Source: Streptomyces sp. TLI_053 (GTDB lineage: Bacteria > Actinomycetota > Actinomycetes > Streptomycetales > Streptomycetaceae). Taken from it: a stretch of DNA of 64,000 nt. The DNA lies in NCBI RefSeq assembly GCF_900105395.1, contig NZ_LT629775.1, forward strand, positions 7,839,501-7,903,500. Direction: 5' to 3'. Positions within the stretch are counted from its first letter, which is position 1, and each line of letters begins with the position of its first letter. Of this stretch, positions 54,866-63,605 are shown one piece after another. The position numbers and the translations under genes are program-made. The notes beneath the pieces were generated by a model, which saw only the letters and a program-made list of their open reading frames with translations, was not told where the DNA came from and ran no database searches.

Positions 54866-56437
54866 CTACGCCCGGGCCCGCAGCACGATCGGGTTGGTGA
54901 GCGCGGCCATCGGGCCCCAGGGGAGGTCCGGGCCCATCGCGTTGCCCCGGCCCGGGGTCCCGTCGGCCCTCGGGTGCCGCACCTCGGCCCGGACGAACGC
55001 GGCGAGCGAGGCGGTCGTCCGCCAGACCACCGTGCCCGTGCCGTCGGCGGGCAGCGACTCCTGGTGCAGCTGGCCCTCGTCGGTCAGGAACCGCACCGTG
55101 CCGTTCGGCACCCCGGAGACGGCCAGCCGGACGTCCACCGGCGCGTCCGCGGGCACGGTCAGCTGCTCGCCGATCCCGGCCTGCCGGCCGTTCCCGGTCG
55201 CCGTGAAGTCGAGCTGGACGGCGGCCGATTCGGCGAGCCAGCTGCGGCCGGACCGTAGTCCGTCGAGGATGTCGTCGCGGTCGAGGTCCTCGGCGAGCAC
55301 CACGGTGTGCGGCGAGCCGATCACCTGCGGGGCACTGTGGGCGTCGCTGTTGCCGATCGCGGGCAGCCAGGAACGCCCGTCGCGCAGCGCCACCGCCAGC
55401 TGGGCGTCCCAGCCGTCCACGGCCGACTCGTCGTCGTACGTCCAGGGGCCGTTCCACACCTCGACCGCGTCCGCGTGCTCGTACCCGAACTTCCACTGGC
55501 AGGCCACGTACGGGCAGAACGGGTGCGCCGGCACCACCAGGCCGCCCTGCCGCTTCACCTGGCGGGCGAACCGGGGGAGGGCCTCGTCGCGGGAGCGGTA
55601 GCGCCAGTCGACGAACTCGCCCGGGCGCAGGCCCAGCGCCAGCCAGTGGCCGTTGCGGGTGGTGACCTCCTCGCCGGGCAGGATCAGCAGGTCCGGTCCG
55701 GCCAGCGGGCCCCAGGCGCCGTGGGCGGAGGAGGTGTTGTGGTCGGTGGACACGATGAAGTCCAGCCCGGCCGCGCGCGCCCCGGCGGCCACCTCGGCGG
55801 GTTCGCGGCGCCCGTCGGAGTGCACGGTGTGCAGGTGGCAGTCGCCCCGGTACCAGGCGCGGCCGCGCCCCCGGGCGCGCTCCGGCGGGTAGGCGGGGGT
55901 GAACGCGGCGCCGGGCGCCCCGAACCGCAGTGTGACGTCGACCCGGTACTCCAGCCCCTGCGGCGCGACCTGGTACGGGCCGAGGACGACGTTCCAGCGG
56001 CCCGGGCGGACCGGCCCCGGCAGGTATCCGGGCGTGGCCTGCTCCCGGCTCACCGCGAACTCGGTCCGGAAGCCGCCGGACCAGCCGCGGAAGCCCCGGC
56101 CGCCGAGGTCGGTGCCGCGCTCGTCGAACAGCCCGATGTCGCAGGAGTTGCCCGGGGTGCCGGGCGGCACGGTGGGCTTGTCGTACCGGTAGGAGACCGC
56201 GACCTCGCGGACGCCGGACGGGACGTCGAACGGCAGGTACACGAAGTCGGGTGCGCCGGTCGGCAGCTTCCCGGTCAGGGTGATCGTCCGGTCCTGGGGC
56301 GCGGCCGGGGCCGCGGCTCCCTCGGCCCGGGCGCTGCCGGCCCCCGCCGCCACCGCGCCGAGCACGCCCGCCGCGCCCGCGGCCAGTAGCCCGCGCCGGC
56401 CCGGCCGGGCCTTCTCCTCGTGCACGTCGTCCGCCAT
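54866..56437 (-). CDS. Tat-exported PHP-domain metallohydrolase (CehA/McbA-type)
   Basis: 523 aa, ATG 56437 with GGAGG 6-7 nt upstream. N-terminal Tat-like signal (RPGRRGLLAAGAAGVLG...) with a cleavage site about residue 37 (ARA-EG). Residues about 50-175 form a beta domain. The PHP metal site follows: GDCHLHTVHSDG (about 190), VSTDHN (about 223), PAHPF (about 300) and GNSDAH (about 350). The C-terminal part is beta-rich. Members hydrolyse phosphate or carbamate esters; the substrate here is unknown. Acts outside the cell. Confidence 0.9.
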   Translation of the reverse strand: MADDVHEEKARPGRRGLLAAGAAGVLGAVAAGAGSARAEGAAAPAAPQDRTITLTGKLPTGAPDFVYLPFDVPSGVREVAVSYRYDKPTVPPGTPGNSCDIGLFDERGTDLGGRGFRGWSGGFRTEFAVSREQATPGYLPGPVRPGRWNVVLGPYQVAPQGLEYRVDVTLRFGAPGAAFTPAYPPERARGRGRAWYRGDCHLHTVHSDGRREPAEVAAGARAAGLDFIVSTDHNTSSAHGAWGPLAGPDLLILPGEEVTTRNGHWLALGLRPGEFVDWRYRSRDEALPRFARQVKRQGGLVVPAHPFCPYVACQWKFGYEHADAVEVWNGPWTYDDESAVDGWDAQLAVALRDGRSWLPAIGNSDAHSAPQVIGSPHTVVLAEDLDRDDILDGLRSGRSWLAESAAVQLDFTATGNGRQAGIGEQLTVPADAPVDVRLAVSGVPNGTVRFLTDEGQLHQESLPADGTGTVVWRTTASLAAFVRAEVRHPRADGTPGRGNAMGPDLPWGPMAALTNPIVLRARA

Positions 56438-56600
56438 CGGGTGCCTCCGCTCTGGTCGGGGATGCTCGCGGCCGGTACCTACCCGCGGCCCGCTCGCTCC
56501 GGTGAACCCCCGGTGAGCCGGGCCCCACCACCGGGCGGAGGCCCCGTGAAGGCGGACCCGGGTTGCGCCGGGGGGCGGGGCGGGCCCTGAATAGGAGGTA

Positions 56601-56615
56601 GTCAGATCATCTGAC
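56601..56615. promoter_or_regulatory. Palindromic candidate operator GTCAGATCATCTGAC
   Basis: A perfect 7-bp inverted repeat with a single-base centre, 26 bp before the deacetylase ATG, flanked by AGGAGG on the left and a further CAGTCAGGCAGA half-match on the right. Size fits a GntR- or TetR-type regulator site. Confidence 0.55.
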
Positions 56616-56640
56616 AGTCAGGCAGATTCGGAGCGCATTG

Positions 56641-57639
56641 ATGTCACTCAGTCGGCGGACCCTCCTGGCGGCCGCGGCCGGCGCCGCCCTGGCCGCCTGC
56701 GCGCCGACGACGAGCCCCGCGCCGCCCGGGCCGACGGTGGCGCCCGGTGCGCCCGTCCCGACCGCGCCGCTCGTGACCGGTGCGGCGCCCGTCCCGGCCT
56801 CGGAGCCGGCGGCCTCCACGCCGACCGCGAGCCCGACGGCCGCTCCCACCCCGGCCCCGACCCCCGAGGCCCCCGCCCCCGACGCGCCCGTGCCCGAGGT
56901 CCCCGCGCCGGCCCCCGTTCCCGCCGCCGTCCCCACCCGGGCCTCCGTCGTCGCCCGCTACGCCGACGCCGCCCCCGCCGCCTGGGGCCTCGACGTCCCC
57001 GGCGTGCTGACCACCCTCCCCAGGGCCGCCGCCCCCGCCGTCGCGCTCACCTTCGACGCCTGCGGCGGTCCCGGCGGCTCGGGCTACGACGCCGCCCTCG
57101 TCGCCACCCTCCGCAGCCACGGCGTCCCCGCCACCCTCTTCCTGAACGCCCGCTGGATCGACGCCAACCCCGCCGTCTTCGAGGACCTCGCCGCCGACCC
57201 GCTGTTCGAGATCGCCAACCACGGCACCGCCCACCGCCCCCTCTCCGTCACCGGCCGCCCGGCCTACGGCATCGCCGGCACCCGCGACCCCGGCGAGGTC
57301 CACGACGAGATCGCGGGGAACCTCGCCAAGCTCACCGCCCTCCTCGGCCGCCCGCCCGCCTTCTTCCGTTCCGGCACCGCCCACTACGACGACGTCGCCA
57401 CCCGGATCGCCGCAGACCTCGGCCAGCGGATCGCCGGCTTCAGCACCAACGCCGACGGCGGCGCCACCCTCCCCGCCGCCCAGGTCCGCCGGGAACTCCT
57501 CGACACCGCGCCGGGCGGCATCGTCATCGCCCACATGAACCACCCCACCGCCGGCACCGCCCCCGGCCTGGCCGCCGCCCTCCCCACCCTCCTCGCCGCC
57601 GGCCGGACCTTCACCCGCCTCTCCGACGCCTTCCGCTGA
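56641..57639 (+). CDS. Lipoprotein polysaccharide deacetylase (NodB fold)
   Basis: 332 aa from ATG 56641, with GGAG about 8 nt upstream; a TTG directly before it is unlikely. Signal: SRRTLLAAAAGAALAAC, a Tat-type signal ending in a lipobox with Cys at about residue 20. Residues about 22-105 are a Pro/Ala-rich spacer. The NodB domain (about 110-330) shows motif 1 LTFDACGG, where the second Asp of TFDD is Ala, motif 2 NHGTAHR (H-x4-H), and motif 3 FFRSGTAHY. CE4 members deacetylate peptidoglycan or chitin-like polymers; here it would act at the outer face of the membrane. Confidence 0.9.
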   Translation: MSLSRRTLLAAAAGAALAACAPTTSPAPPGPTVAPGAPVPTAPLVTGAAPVPASEPAASTPTASPTAAPTPAPTPEAPAPDAPVPEVPAPAPVPAAVPTRASVVARYADAAPAAWGLDVPGVLTTLPRAAAPAVALTFDACGGPGGSGYDAALVATLRSHGVPATLFLNARWIDANPAVFEDLAADPLFEIANHGTAHRPLSVTGRPAYGIAGTRDPGEVHDEIAGNLAKLTALLGRPPAFFRSGTAHYDDVATRIAADLGQRIAGFSTNADGGATLPAAQVRRELLDTAPGGIVIAHMNHPTAGTAPGLAAALPTLLAAGRTFTRLSDAFR

Positions 57640-57819
57640 CCCCGGCCGCCACCCGGAGGAGGGGGCTTCGCCCGGCTTCCTCGACCCCTCGAACCGCCAA
57701 GGCCCGGAACCCGCCGAGCAATCCGCCCCGATCCTCGGTCCGGGGCGGAGCACATTGTCGTGTCGGACAGGCCAACGGGGTACCCATGTGCGGCCCGCAG
57801 CCGTGGGGCCGCGAGCCGG

Positions 57820-58653
57820 TCATCCGGTGATCGCGGAGAGCCGTTTCCGCAGGGCCCCTTCCAGATCGAGGTTGTCGCCTCGTGTGATGGTCTGCAGGAG
57901 CTCGGTGATCACAACCAGTTCGGCGAAGCGACCGGCCGGGTTGTCGAAGATGTGGGCGAGCCGGCGGCGCACCTCTGCGGCGGTATCCGGCACGAGGAGG
58001 CTGTACGCGTACAACAGCGCCGCGTCGTACCCGGCAGGCGCTACGCCCCAGCCCTCCCAGTCGAGCACCGTGAGGGACGGACTCGTGAGGTTGGCCCAGT
58101 GCAGGTCACCGTGGGCCGTCGTCCAGGCAGGCACCGTCGTGTCGATCGGGATGCCCAGGTACAGGGGCATCGCGCGATCCAGGTATTCCTGCCGTACCGC
58201 TACCCGGTCGCTGGGAACGGCGGCAATGGTTTCGAGGGCGGTGCTGAGCGCGCCCCACCAGGCGTCGTCCAGGTCGGGCGCTTCCCGGAGGATCGGCTCG
58301 TGGGTCATGACGGTGGAGACGGTGACCTTGTCGTACAGCTCCGCCAGGTAGCCGTGCCCATCCTCGGTCCAGGCACGCCGCTCCCGCAGGTGCGGCCTGG
58401 GCACCTCGGGAGGCATGAGCCGTTCTGCCTCCTGCGGTCCCTCCCAGAGCTTTCCGCCAGCCTTGTCGGCCGGCGCGGACACCAGACGGAGCCAGCTCTC
58501 GCCGGACGCCGTAGCGACCGGGCAGCTGAGGGTACGCCCGCGCCAGCCCCACGCCTCGCTCGACCCGATCGGCTTCGCGGCGAGCGACGCAGCCGCTGCG
58601 GCGTGCATCCCGCGCATCCGCCTGGCGGTGTCCGGATCAGGTTCCGAGTACAT
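57820..58653 (-). CDS. APH/choline-kinase-fold phosphotransferase
   Basis: 277 aa from ATG 58653 (GAAGGG upstream; a TTG codon directly precedes). The kinase catalytic loop is HGDLHWANL with His181, Asp183 and Asn188, followed by the metal-binding LDWEGWG (about 198). The family normally phosphorylates aminoglycosides, choline or other small molecules. APH-fold kinases also act on peptides in class V lanthipeptide pathways (established for that class). The gene overlaps the upstream aldo/keto reductase by 17 bp and is the last gene of the peptide operon, so a peptide or peptide-derived substrate is possible. Confidence 0.9.
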   Translation of the reverse strand: MYSEPDPDTARRMRGMHAAAAASLAAKPIGSSEAWGWRGRTLSCPVATASGESWLRLVSAPADKAGGKLWEGPQEAERLMPPEVPRPHLRERRAWTEDGHGYLAELYDKVTVSTVMTHEPILREAPDLDDAWWGALSTALETIAAVPSDRVAVRQEYLDRAMPLYLGIPIDTTVPAWTTAHGDLHWANLTSPSLTVLDWEGWGVAPAGYDAALLYAYSLLVPDTAAEVRRRLAHIFDNPAGRFAELVVITELLQTITRGDNLDLEGALRKRLSAITG

Positions 58654-59533
58654 CAACGACCCTTCGGAGTACGTTCGGAGACAGCGATGGTCGCCCGACG
58701 GCTCCGGCGGCCCGCATCCAGTGTTCCGGGTTCCCCGTCGACAGGAGTACGCGCTTCACCCCTGGGGCTGAAGCAACGACTGCGAGGGCCGCCTCGACAG
58801 GGGTCTTGCCAGGAGCGATCAGCTCGCACAGCTCCGGGGTCGCCATGCCGGGGATCTCGCCGCCGTGGAGCGGGGCGGAGGCGAATACCTCCAGTCCCGC
58901 AGCCAGGGCATCGGCCAACGGGCCGTGACCGTCGAGAGCCTGGGCGACGGGCGCAAGGTGGACGAGGGAGACCGGGAGTTGGACGGCCCGCAGGTGGTGA
59001 TTCGGGCCGCCGGCCTTGGCTGCGAGTTCGATCAGCGTGGGAACGTCGAAGAGGCCGCTGCTGAAGCCGCGCCAGGTCGCCACACCGTAGGCGCTGATGA
59101 TCTGTTGGCTGCACGCCTCCTCCAAGGCCACGAAGGACCGGTAAAGCCTGCCGGTGATCTCGCCGTCCGGGCAGGCGTGCTCGGGGTTGTGGACGAACGC
59201 CAGGTCGGGCTCACGGCCGAGCACGATCTTGCTGCGGGCCAGCTGCCACGAGATGTAGTCCGGGGCGAGGCAGTGCCCGCCCTCGGCGTCCGCTGCGGAC
59301 AGGGCACCGGCTCGTACCCCGATGTGCCCGGCACAGGCGGGGATGAAGCCGACCTTCGTGGAGACGCACAGCTCCGGGTAGGCGGCCAGAACCACGGTGA
59401 GCGCCATCTCGGCCCGGCCGCCGGCGTAGTTGGGCGCTGTGTCCACCCACTCGGCACCTTGGGAAGCGGCCATGAGTGCGGCCTCGGCCACATCGAGGCA
59501 ACGATAGGTGCCGAGGCCCAGCCGGGCGGTCAT
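58637..59533 (-). CDS. Aldo/keto reductase
   Basis: 298 aa from ATG 59533, with GGAGG 6 nt upstream. Its start overlaps the stop of the JmjC gene by 4 bp (ATGA), so translation is coupled. AKR signatures: GLGTYRC near the start, VDTAPNYAG (catalytic Asp and Tyr), STKVGF (Lys) and FVHNPEH (His), giving the Asp-Tyr-Lys-His set. The barrel-type helix and strand order continues to the C-terminus (VLLSTGNPEHW). NADPH-dependent carbonyl reduction is the likely reaction; substrate unknown. Confidence 0.92.
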   Translation of the reverse strand: MTARLGLGTYRCLDVAEAALMAASQGAEWVDTAPNYAGGRAEMALTVVLAAYPELCVSTKVGFIPACAGHIGVRAGALSAADAEGGHCLAPDYISWQLARSKIVLGREPDLAFVHNPEHACPDGEITGRLYRSFVALEEACSQQIISAYGVATWRGFSSGLFDVPTLIELAAKAGGPNHHLRAVQLPVSLVHLAPVAQALDGHGPLADALAAGLEVFASAPLHGGEIPGMATPELCELIAPGKTPVEAALAVVASAPGVKRVLLSTGNPEHWMRAAGAVGRPSLSPNVLRRVVDVLGT

Positions 59534-60717
59534 TGTGAGCCTCCGATCGCGGCGGCCTGGCCGTCGACCAGCTCCGTCACGACACCGGCCGCCTGCCCGA
59601 GGCTGATGCCGGCGGCCTCGGCGAGATCGGCCAGCCGGTGCGGTTCCCCGGTGGCGAGGAGCGCGAGCATCGGCTCGGCCTTGGCGGCGAACGTCCACTC
59701 CTCGCCGCCGGCGGTCAGCCGGACGGTGTCGTCGGGTGTGGCCGTGAGCGCGGGCCGCGTGGTGATCAGTCGTACCTGAAGGTCGGCATCCGCTGGGGCC
59801 GCAGTGATGTGGGGCAGCGACGGTGCCAGGCGGGCGCGCTCGGTGGCGTCACGGGCGGAGGAGAAGCGGGTGATCAGATCCGCACTCCCCAGCTCGGCCG
59901 CGAGGAGTTTGCCGATCGTGTCGAGGAAGGCGCGCTGCTCCTCGGCAGCCCCGAAACGCGGGATGTCTGCCCGGATGGCCTCGTGGGCACGCAACGTCTC
60001 CGACAGCCAGGTGATCAGGTCGGCGCCCGTCGTGCTCTGCAGCCCGCACGTGACGTGCAGCGAGTGCTGGCCCTCGGAGGCGGCGACAGCATGCCACCAG
60101 CCGCGGGGCAGGTAGAGCACATCGCCGGCCGTGAGGACCAGGTCTGCGACGGGCTCGTCGGGCGGCGGTTCGGGCGTCTCGACATCGCGGTGCATCGGTA
60201 CCGTGCGGGTGGGGCCGTAGATGCGCCAGCGCTTCGCGCCGTCCAGCTGGACGACGACCACGTCATGATCGTCCCAGTGGATCCCGAAGCCCTCCGTGCC
60301 GGTCCAGGAGGCGTACAGGTTCACCTGCACGCCGGTTCGCAGCCAGCGCTCCAACTGGCCGGCCAGAGCGCCGGTTCCGGGGTGGAGGTCGTCGACGGCG
60401 TCCAGGACCAGCGTGGCGCCCTCCGCGAGACGCCTGTGCAGCTCGGCGGGCTGGAGCTGGTGCCAGACGGTGTTGCGCCGGGTGGTGATCGGCCGGGAGT
60501 AGGTGTAGGCGGGCACCTGCTCCCCATTGACGGCGAGGCGGAAGCGAGGTGGTTCGAACCGGTGACGGGTCAGGACGGCGTTGAGATCGTCCCAGCTCAT
60601 GAGTCCGGCGAGTGACGCGGCTTCGCCGCGTGCGACCTTGAAGCTGCGGCCGAGCGTCCGGGCGAGGAAGTCGTCCCCGCCCAGACGCTCGACCGCCGAG
60701 AAGTGCTCGGCGGTCAT
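59530..60717 (-). CDS. JmjC/cupin-4 oxygenase (ribosomal-oxygenase-like)
   Basis: 395 aa from ATG 60717, 13 bp after the stop of the 46-aa peptide gene. Cupin core: HWD at residues 147-149 (HxD iron ligands) and His209 in RGWWHAVA complete a 2-His-1-carboxylate site; Lys in DGAKRWRIYGP is a candidate 2-oxoglutarate contact. The C-terminal third is helical and ends in a winged-helix-like segment (GEPHRLADLAEAAGISLGQA). Ribosomal oxygenases of this family hydroxylate His or Arg in proteins. Placed directly after a peptide gene, it may hydroxylate that peptide; this is an inference. Confidence 0.9.
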   Translation of the reverse strand: MTAEHFSAVERLGGDDFLARTLGRSFKVARGEAASLAGLMSWDDLNAVLTRHRFEPPRFRLAVNGEQVPAYTYSRPITTRRNTVWHQLQPAELHRRLAEGATLVLDAVDDLHPGTGALAGQLERWLRTGVQVNLYASWTGTEGFGIHWDDHDVVVVQLDGAKRWRIYGPTRTVPMHRDVETPEPPPDEPVADLVLTAGDVLYLPRGWWHAVAASEGQHSLHVTCGLQSTTGADLITWLSETLRAHEAIRADIPRFGAAEEQRAFLDTIGKLLAAELGSADLITRFSSARDATERARLAPSLPHITAAPADADLQVRLITTRPALTATPDDTVRLTAGGEEWTFAAKAEPMLALLATGEPHRLADLAEAAGISLGQAAGVVTELVDGQAAAIGGSQ

Positions 60718-60730
60718 CGAGATGCAGCCG

Positions 60731-60871
60731 TCAGTCGTTGGTGTCGGTTCGGCCGGTGGAGCCGCCGTCCGACGACTGCTCGCCACGCGAGCGGGCCGCG
60801 GCGACCTTCGCACGGGCGACCAGCAAGCCGTCGCTCTCCAGCTCGGTGCCGGTCGTCAGGTTCTCGGGCAT
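60731..60871 (-). CDS. 46-aa peptide gene, candidate modified-peptide precursor
   Basis: ATG 60871 with GAAGGAG 5-6 nt upstream, TGA at 60731-60733. The product starts MPENLTTGTELESDG, has a helical middle (LLVARAKVAAARSR) and ends with a Ser/Thr/Asp/Gly-rich tail (SSDGGSTGRTDTND). It is short, but its ribosome binding site is among the strongest in this region and it is followed at 13 bp by the JmjC gene and then by coupled AKR and kinase genes. The leader-like N-terminus and hydroxyl-rich tail fit a RiPP precursor. No cysteine is present, so a lanthionine-type product is excluded unless the chemistry is different. Confidence 0.7.
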   Translation of the reverse strand: MPENLTTGTELESDGLLVARAKVAAARSRGEQSSDGGSTGRTDTND

Positions 60872-61305
60872 GAAGCACTCCTTCGGGATCATGGGGCGGG
60901 CCGGCTGCCCGGCCCAGTCATGGGTTCAGCGATGGATCCGTTGCCGGGGCAGGCCGTCGGCAAGGAACCTCAGGTGCTTGTGCCGCGTGGCTCCTGGCCG
61001 GCGCGGCCACCTGCGTCCCCCAGCCCCGCGTCGGGGCTGAAGGAAGTTTTGTCAGGCACTGGTCGGAAGGGCATCCCGTGTCGTCGCGGCAGTGGCCCTC
61101 AGCAGCGCAGTGAGTCGTTCGTCGCCCGAAGCGGCAGCGGCCGATTCGCGCCGGGATTCACCCGGCAGGTATCTACAGAACCGCCTCGCACGCGGGTGAA
61201 CCAGAGCAGAATTGAGGCGGCAAAGAGGCATCCGTGCTGCGAACCCGGGCACGACCTGGCCTGATACGGCTGCAGGCGAACTGACGTACCTCTGGAGGAC
61301 GCGGA
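60872..61305. promoter_or_regulatory. Divergent promoter region of the peptide operon and the XRE operon
   Basis: 434 bp without a supportable gene. It holds a hairpin at 61021-61039 (8-bp stem, CGT loop) followed by AAGGAAGTTTT, which could be an attenuator or terminator. Both operons should start here; the XRE protein is the natural candidate regulator. Confidence 0.5.
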
Positions 61306-62616
61306 ATGGCATCCAGGAGGTCCCGGCTGATCCGGCGCAGGGAGGCCGTCGGCCATACCCAGGAATCCCTGGCTGAAACCCTCGACGTGGATCGTACGAC
61401 CGTGGGGCGATGGGAGAGTGGCAGAGGAGCCCCGCAGCCCTGGATGCGGCCGAAGCTCGCTCGCGCCCTCGGACTCTCGGTCGACCAGTTGGCCGACCTG
61501 CTGGCAGCACCCCCTGGAGCCGCCGAAGAAGTTCCACCGCCCAGTGTCGGCGGGGCCGTGCCTCGTGCACCCGCCCGGCGCACGGACAGCGACAATGCTC
61601 TCGTCATGGCCGTGGCGGTCGACTCGGCCGAGTCTGCGCACTTCCTTCGCTTCGCGAGCGCGTCCAACGTGGGCGACACACTGCTCGAACAGATCGACGC
61701 GGACATCGCGAGACTGGCGCGGGACTACGTGAGCAAGCCGGTGTCCGAGCTCTTCCACGAGATCGGAACCCTTCGGCGAGGAGTGTTCGACCTACTCCGT
61801 GGCCGCCAACATCCCTACCAGACATGCCATCTGTACCTGCAGGCCGGGCGCCTCTGCGGCCTGGCCACCCATGTCGCTCTCGACCTCGGCCACTACACAG
61901 CTGCGGCCACGCATTCGCGAACGGCCTGGCGCTGCGCGGAGTCAGCCGGCCACAACGGTCTGCGGGCCTGGATCCGATCCGTCCAGTCCCTGATCGCCTA
62001 CTGGCAGCAGGACCACCGCCAGGCCGCCGAGCTGGCGCGGTCCGGACTGCCGTACGCGGACAGCGGGACGATCGCAGCCCGCCTGCTCGGCCTCGAAGCA
62101 CGGGCCACCGCCGCGCTCGGCGACAGCGCGGGCGCGCTACGAGCCGTGGAGGCTGCCGAGGCGGCGCGGAGCGGGGTAGCTGCGGTGGATCTTCCCGGTG
62201 TATTCACGTTCCCCGAGGCCAAGCAGTGGACCTACGCCGGCACAGCTCTTCTCGCTTTGGAGAGCCGGCATCACGTGAACCGAGCTATTGAGGCATCCTC
62301 CAGGGCGATCCTCCTGTACGAGTCCGCACCGCAGCAGGAACAGTCCTCCGGCGACCTGCTGGCTGCCCACCTCGACCTCGCCAACGCCCATCTCGCCCAC
62401 GGTGACCTCGACGGCGTGCAGGAGAAGCTCTTGGTGGTGCTGGACGCCGCACCGGGTCGGCGCACGGCGAGCATCTCCACCCGCCTTCGGGCGCTGAGCA
62501 CTCGTCTCGCCGAGCCCGCCTACGCAGACTCCCCGATCGTCCTGAGCCTCCGTGAGAATGTCAGAGAAGCCTGCTCTCGACCCGCACTCACGAACCCTCC
62601 GGAGCTGCCACAGTGA
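61306..62616 (+). CDS. XRE-type regulator with TPR-like C-terminus
   Basis: 436 aa, ATG 61306 with GGAGG 7-8 nt upstream. Residues 1-70 are an XRE helix-turn-helix (TQESLAETLDVDRTTVGRWE). The rest is all-helical with TPR-like repeats (LYLQAGRLCGLATHVALDLG, AAATHSRTAWRCAESAGHNG, DLANAHLAHGDLDGVQEKL). Such proteins often sense small peptides or other ligands through the TPR part. Its stop overlaps the methyltransferase start by 4 bp. It is divergent from the peptide operon and may control it. Confidence 0.9.
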   Translation: MASRRSRLIRRREAVGHTQESLAETLDVDRTTVGRWESGRGAPQPWMRPKLARALGLSVDQLADLLAAPPGAAEEVPPPSVGGAVPRAPARRTDSDNALVMAVAVDSAESAHFLRFASASNVGDTLLEQIDADIARLARDYVSKPVSELFHEIGTLRRGVFDLLRGRQHPYQTCHLYLQAGRLCGLATHVALDLGHYTAAATHSRTAWRCAESAGHNGLRAWIRSVQSLIAYWQQDHRQAAELARSGLPYADSGTIAARLLGLEARATAALGDSAGALRAVEAAEAARSGVAAVDLPGVFTFPEAKQWTYAGTALLALESRHHVNRAIEASSRAILLYESAPQQEQSSGDLLAAHLDLANAHLAHGDLDGVQEKLLVVLDAAPGRRTASISTRLRALSTRLAEPAYADSPIVLSLRENVREACSRPALTNPPELPQ

Positions 62617-63431
62617 CGAGCAACACCGCACGGCAGGACGCCGCAGTCGCCGACAAGTCCATCCTCGCGAACAGCGCCTACGCCGACGAACGCCACCTGG
62701 CGGCCCGCCAGTCGATCTACCGGTGGCAGCAGCCGCAGTACGATCTGCCTGGGATGGTCGTCGAAGAGCTCGCCGGAACGAACGGGGTCGTCCTCGACGT
62801 CGGTTGCGGCAACGGCAAGTTCGTCAACCGTTTGCACAGGGATCGTCCGGACCTTCAGGTCGTCGGAATGGACATCTCGGCGGGCATCCTTGCCGACGTG
62901 GAGAAGCCGGTCCTGGTGGCCGATGCCCAGGCTCTGCCCTTTGCCGACAGCAGCGCCGACGCCGTGCTGGCCCTGCACATGCTGTACCACGTCAGTGACA
63001 TCGAGGCCACGGTCAAGGAACTGGCCCGCGTCGTCCGGCCCGGCAGCGTGCTGATCGCCTCGACCAACAGCGACGCTGACAAGAAGGAGCTGGATCAGCT
63101 CTGGGCCAGAGCTGCGGGCGACGTCCTCGGCATTCCGGAGGGGCCGGCCCGGGTCTCCCTCAGCTCCCGCTTCTCCCTGGAGAAGGCTCCCAGCTACCTC
63201 CGGACGGCGTTCGAGGACATTGGGGTCCGTGAACTGCCCGGCACCATCGAGATGACCGACCCTGCGCCGATCGTTGCCCACCTGGCCTCCTACGAGGCAT
63301 GGGCCGACCAAAGCGGTGTCCCTTTCCACCGGACTGTGAGCCGGGCAGCAGAGATAGTCGCTGCCACGATCGCGACGGAGGGGTCGTTCAAGATCACATG
63401 CCTCGGCGGATTCCTGGTGTGCCGGCTGTAG
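62613..63431 (+). CDS. SAM-dependent methyltransferase, class I
   Basis: 272 aa; GTG 62613 overlaps the regulator stop by 4 bp (GTGA), so translation is coupled. Motif I VVLDVGCGNGKFV (about 49-61), acidic VVGMDIS end of strand 2, then ALPFADSSADAVLALHMLYH and ARVVRPGSVLIAST, all typical of the UbiE/COQ5-like Methyltransf_11 class. Substrate unknown; with the peptide operon next door, methylation of that product or of a small molecule is possible. Confidence 0.9.
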   Translation: MTSNTARQDAAVADKSILANSAYADERHLAARQSIYRWQQPQYDLPGMVVEELAGTNGVVLDVGCGNGKFVNRLHRDRPDLQVVGMDISAGILADVEKPVLVADAQALPFADSSADAVLALHMLYHVSDIEATVKELARVVRPGSVLIASTNSDADKKELDQLWARAAGDVLGIPEGPARVSLSSRFSLEKAPSYLRTAFEDIGVRELPGTIEMTDPAPIVAHLASYEAWADQSGVPFHRTVSRAAEIVAATIATEGSFKITCLGGFLVCRL

Positions 63432-63605
63432 ATCGCGTTGTGTTGTGCACCGCGTGATACTCAATCAGGGATTCGTCGTGCCGAGTCGGTTCAGTCTGGC
63501 CCGAAAGGTCAGTGCCACGCGATATCAGGCGCCCTACCCCGTCACGGTCCGGGTTCGTCCTACAAGGCAGTTGTCGATGGGGAACTTCCAGTGCCGATCG
63601 TGCCT

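Noticed and set aside
57655..57700. Possible small hairpin after the deacetylase
   Set aside because: Only a 4-bp stem could be drawn; too weak to call a terminator.
61052..61758. Leftward open frames across the XRE gene start
   Set aside because: They are antisense to the helix-turn-helix coding region and lack domains.
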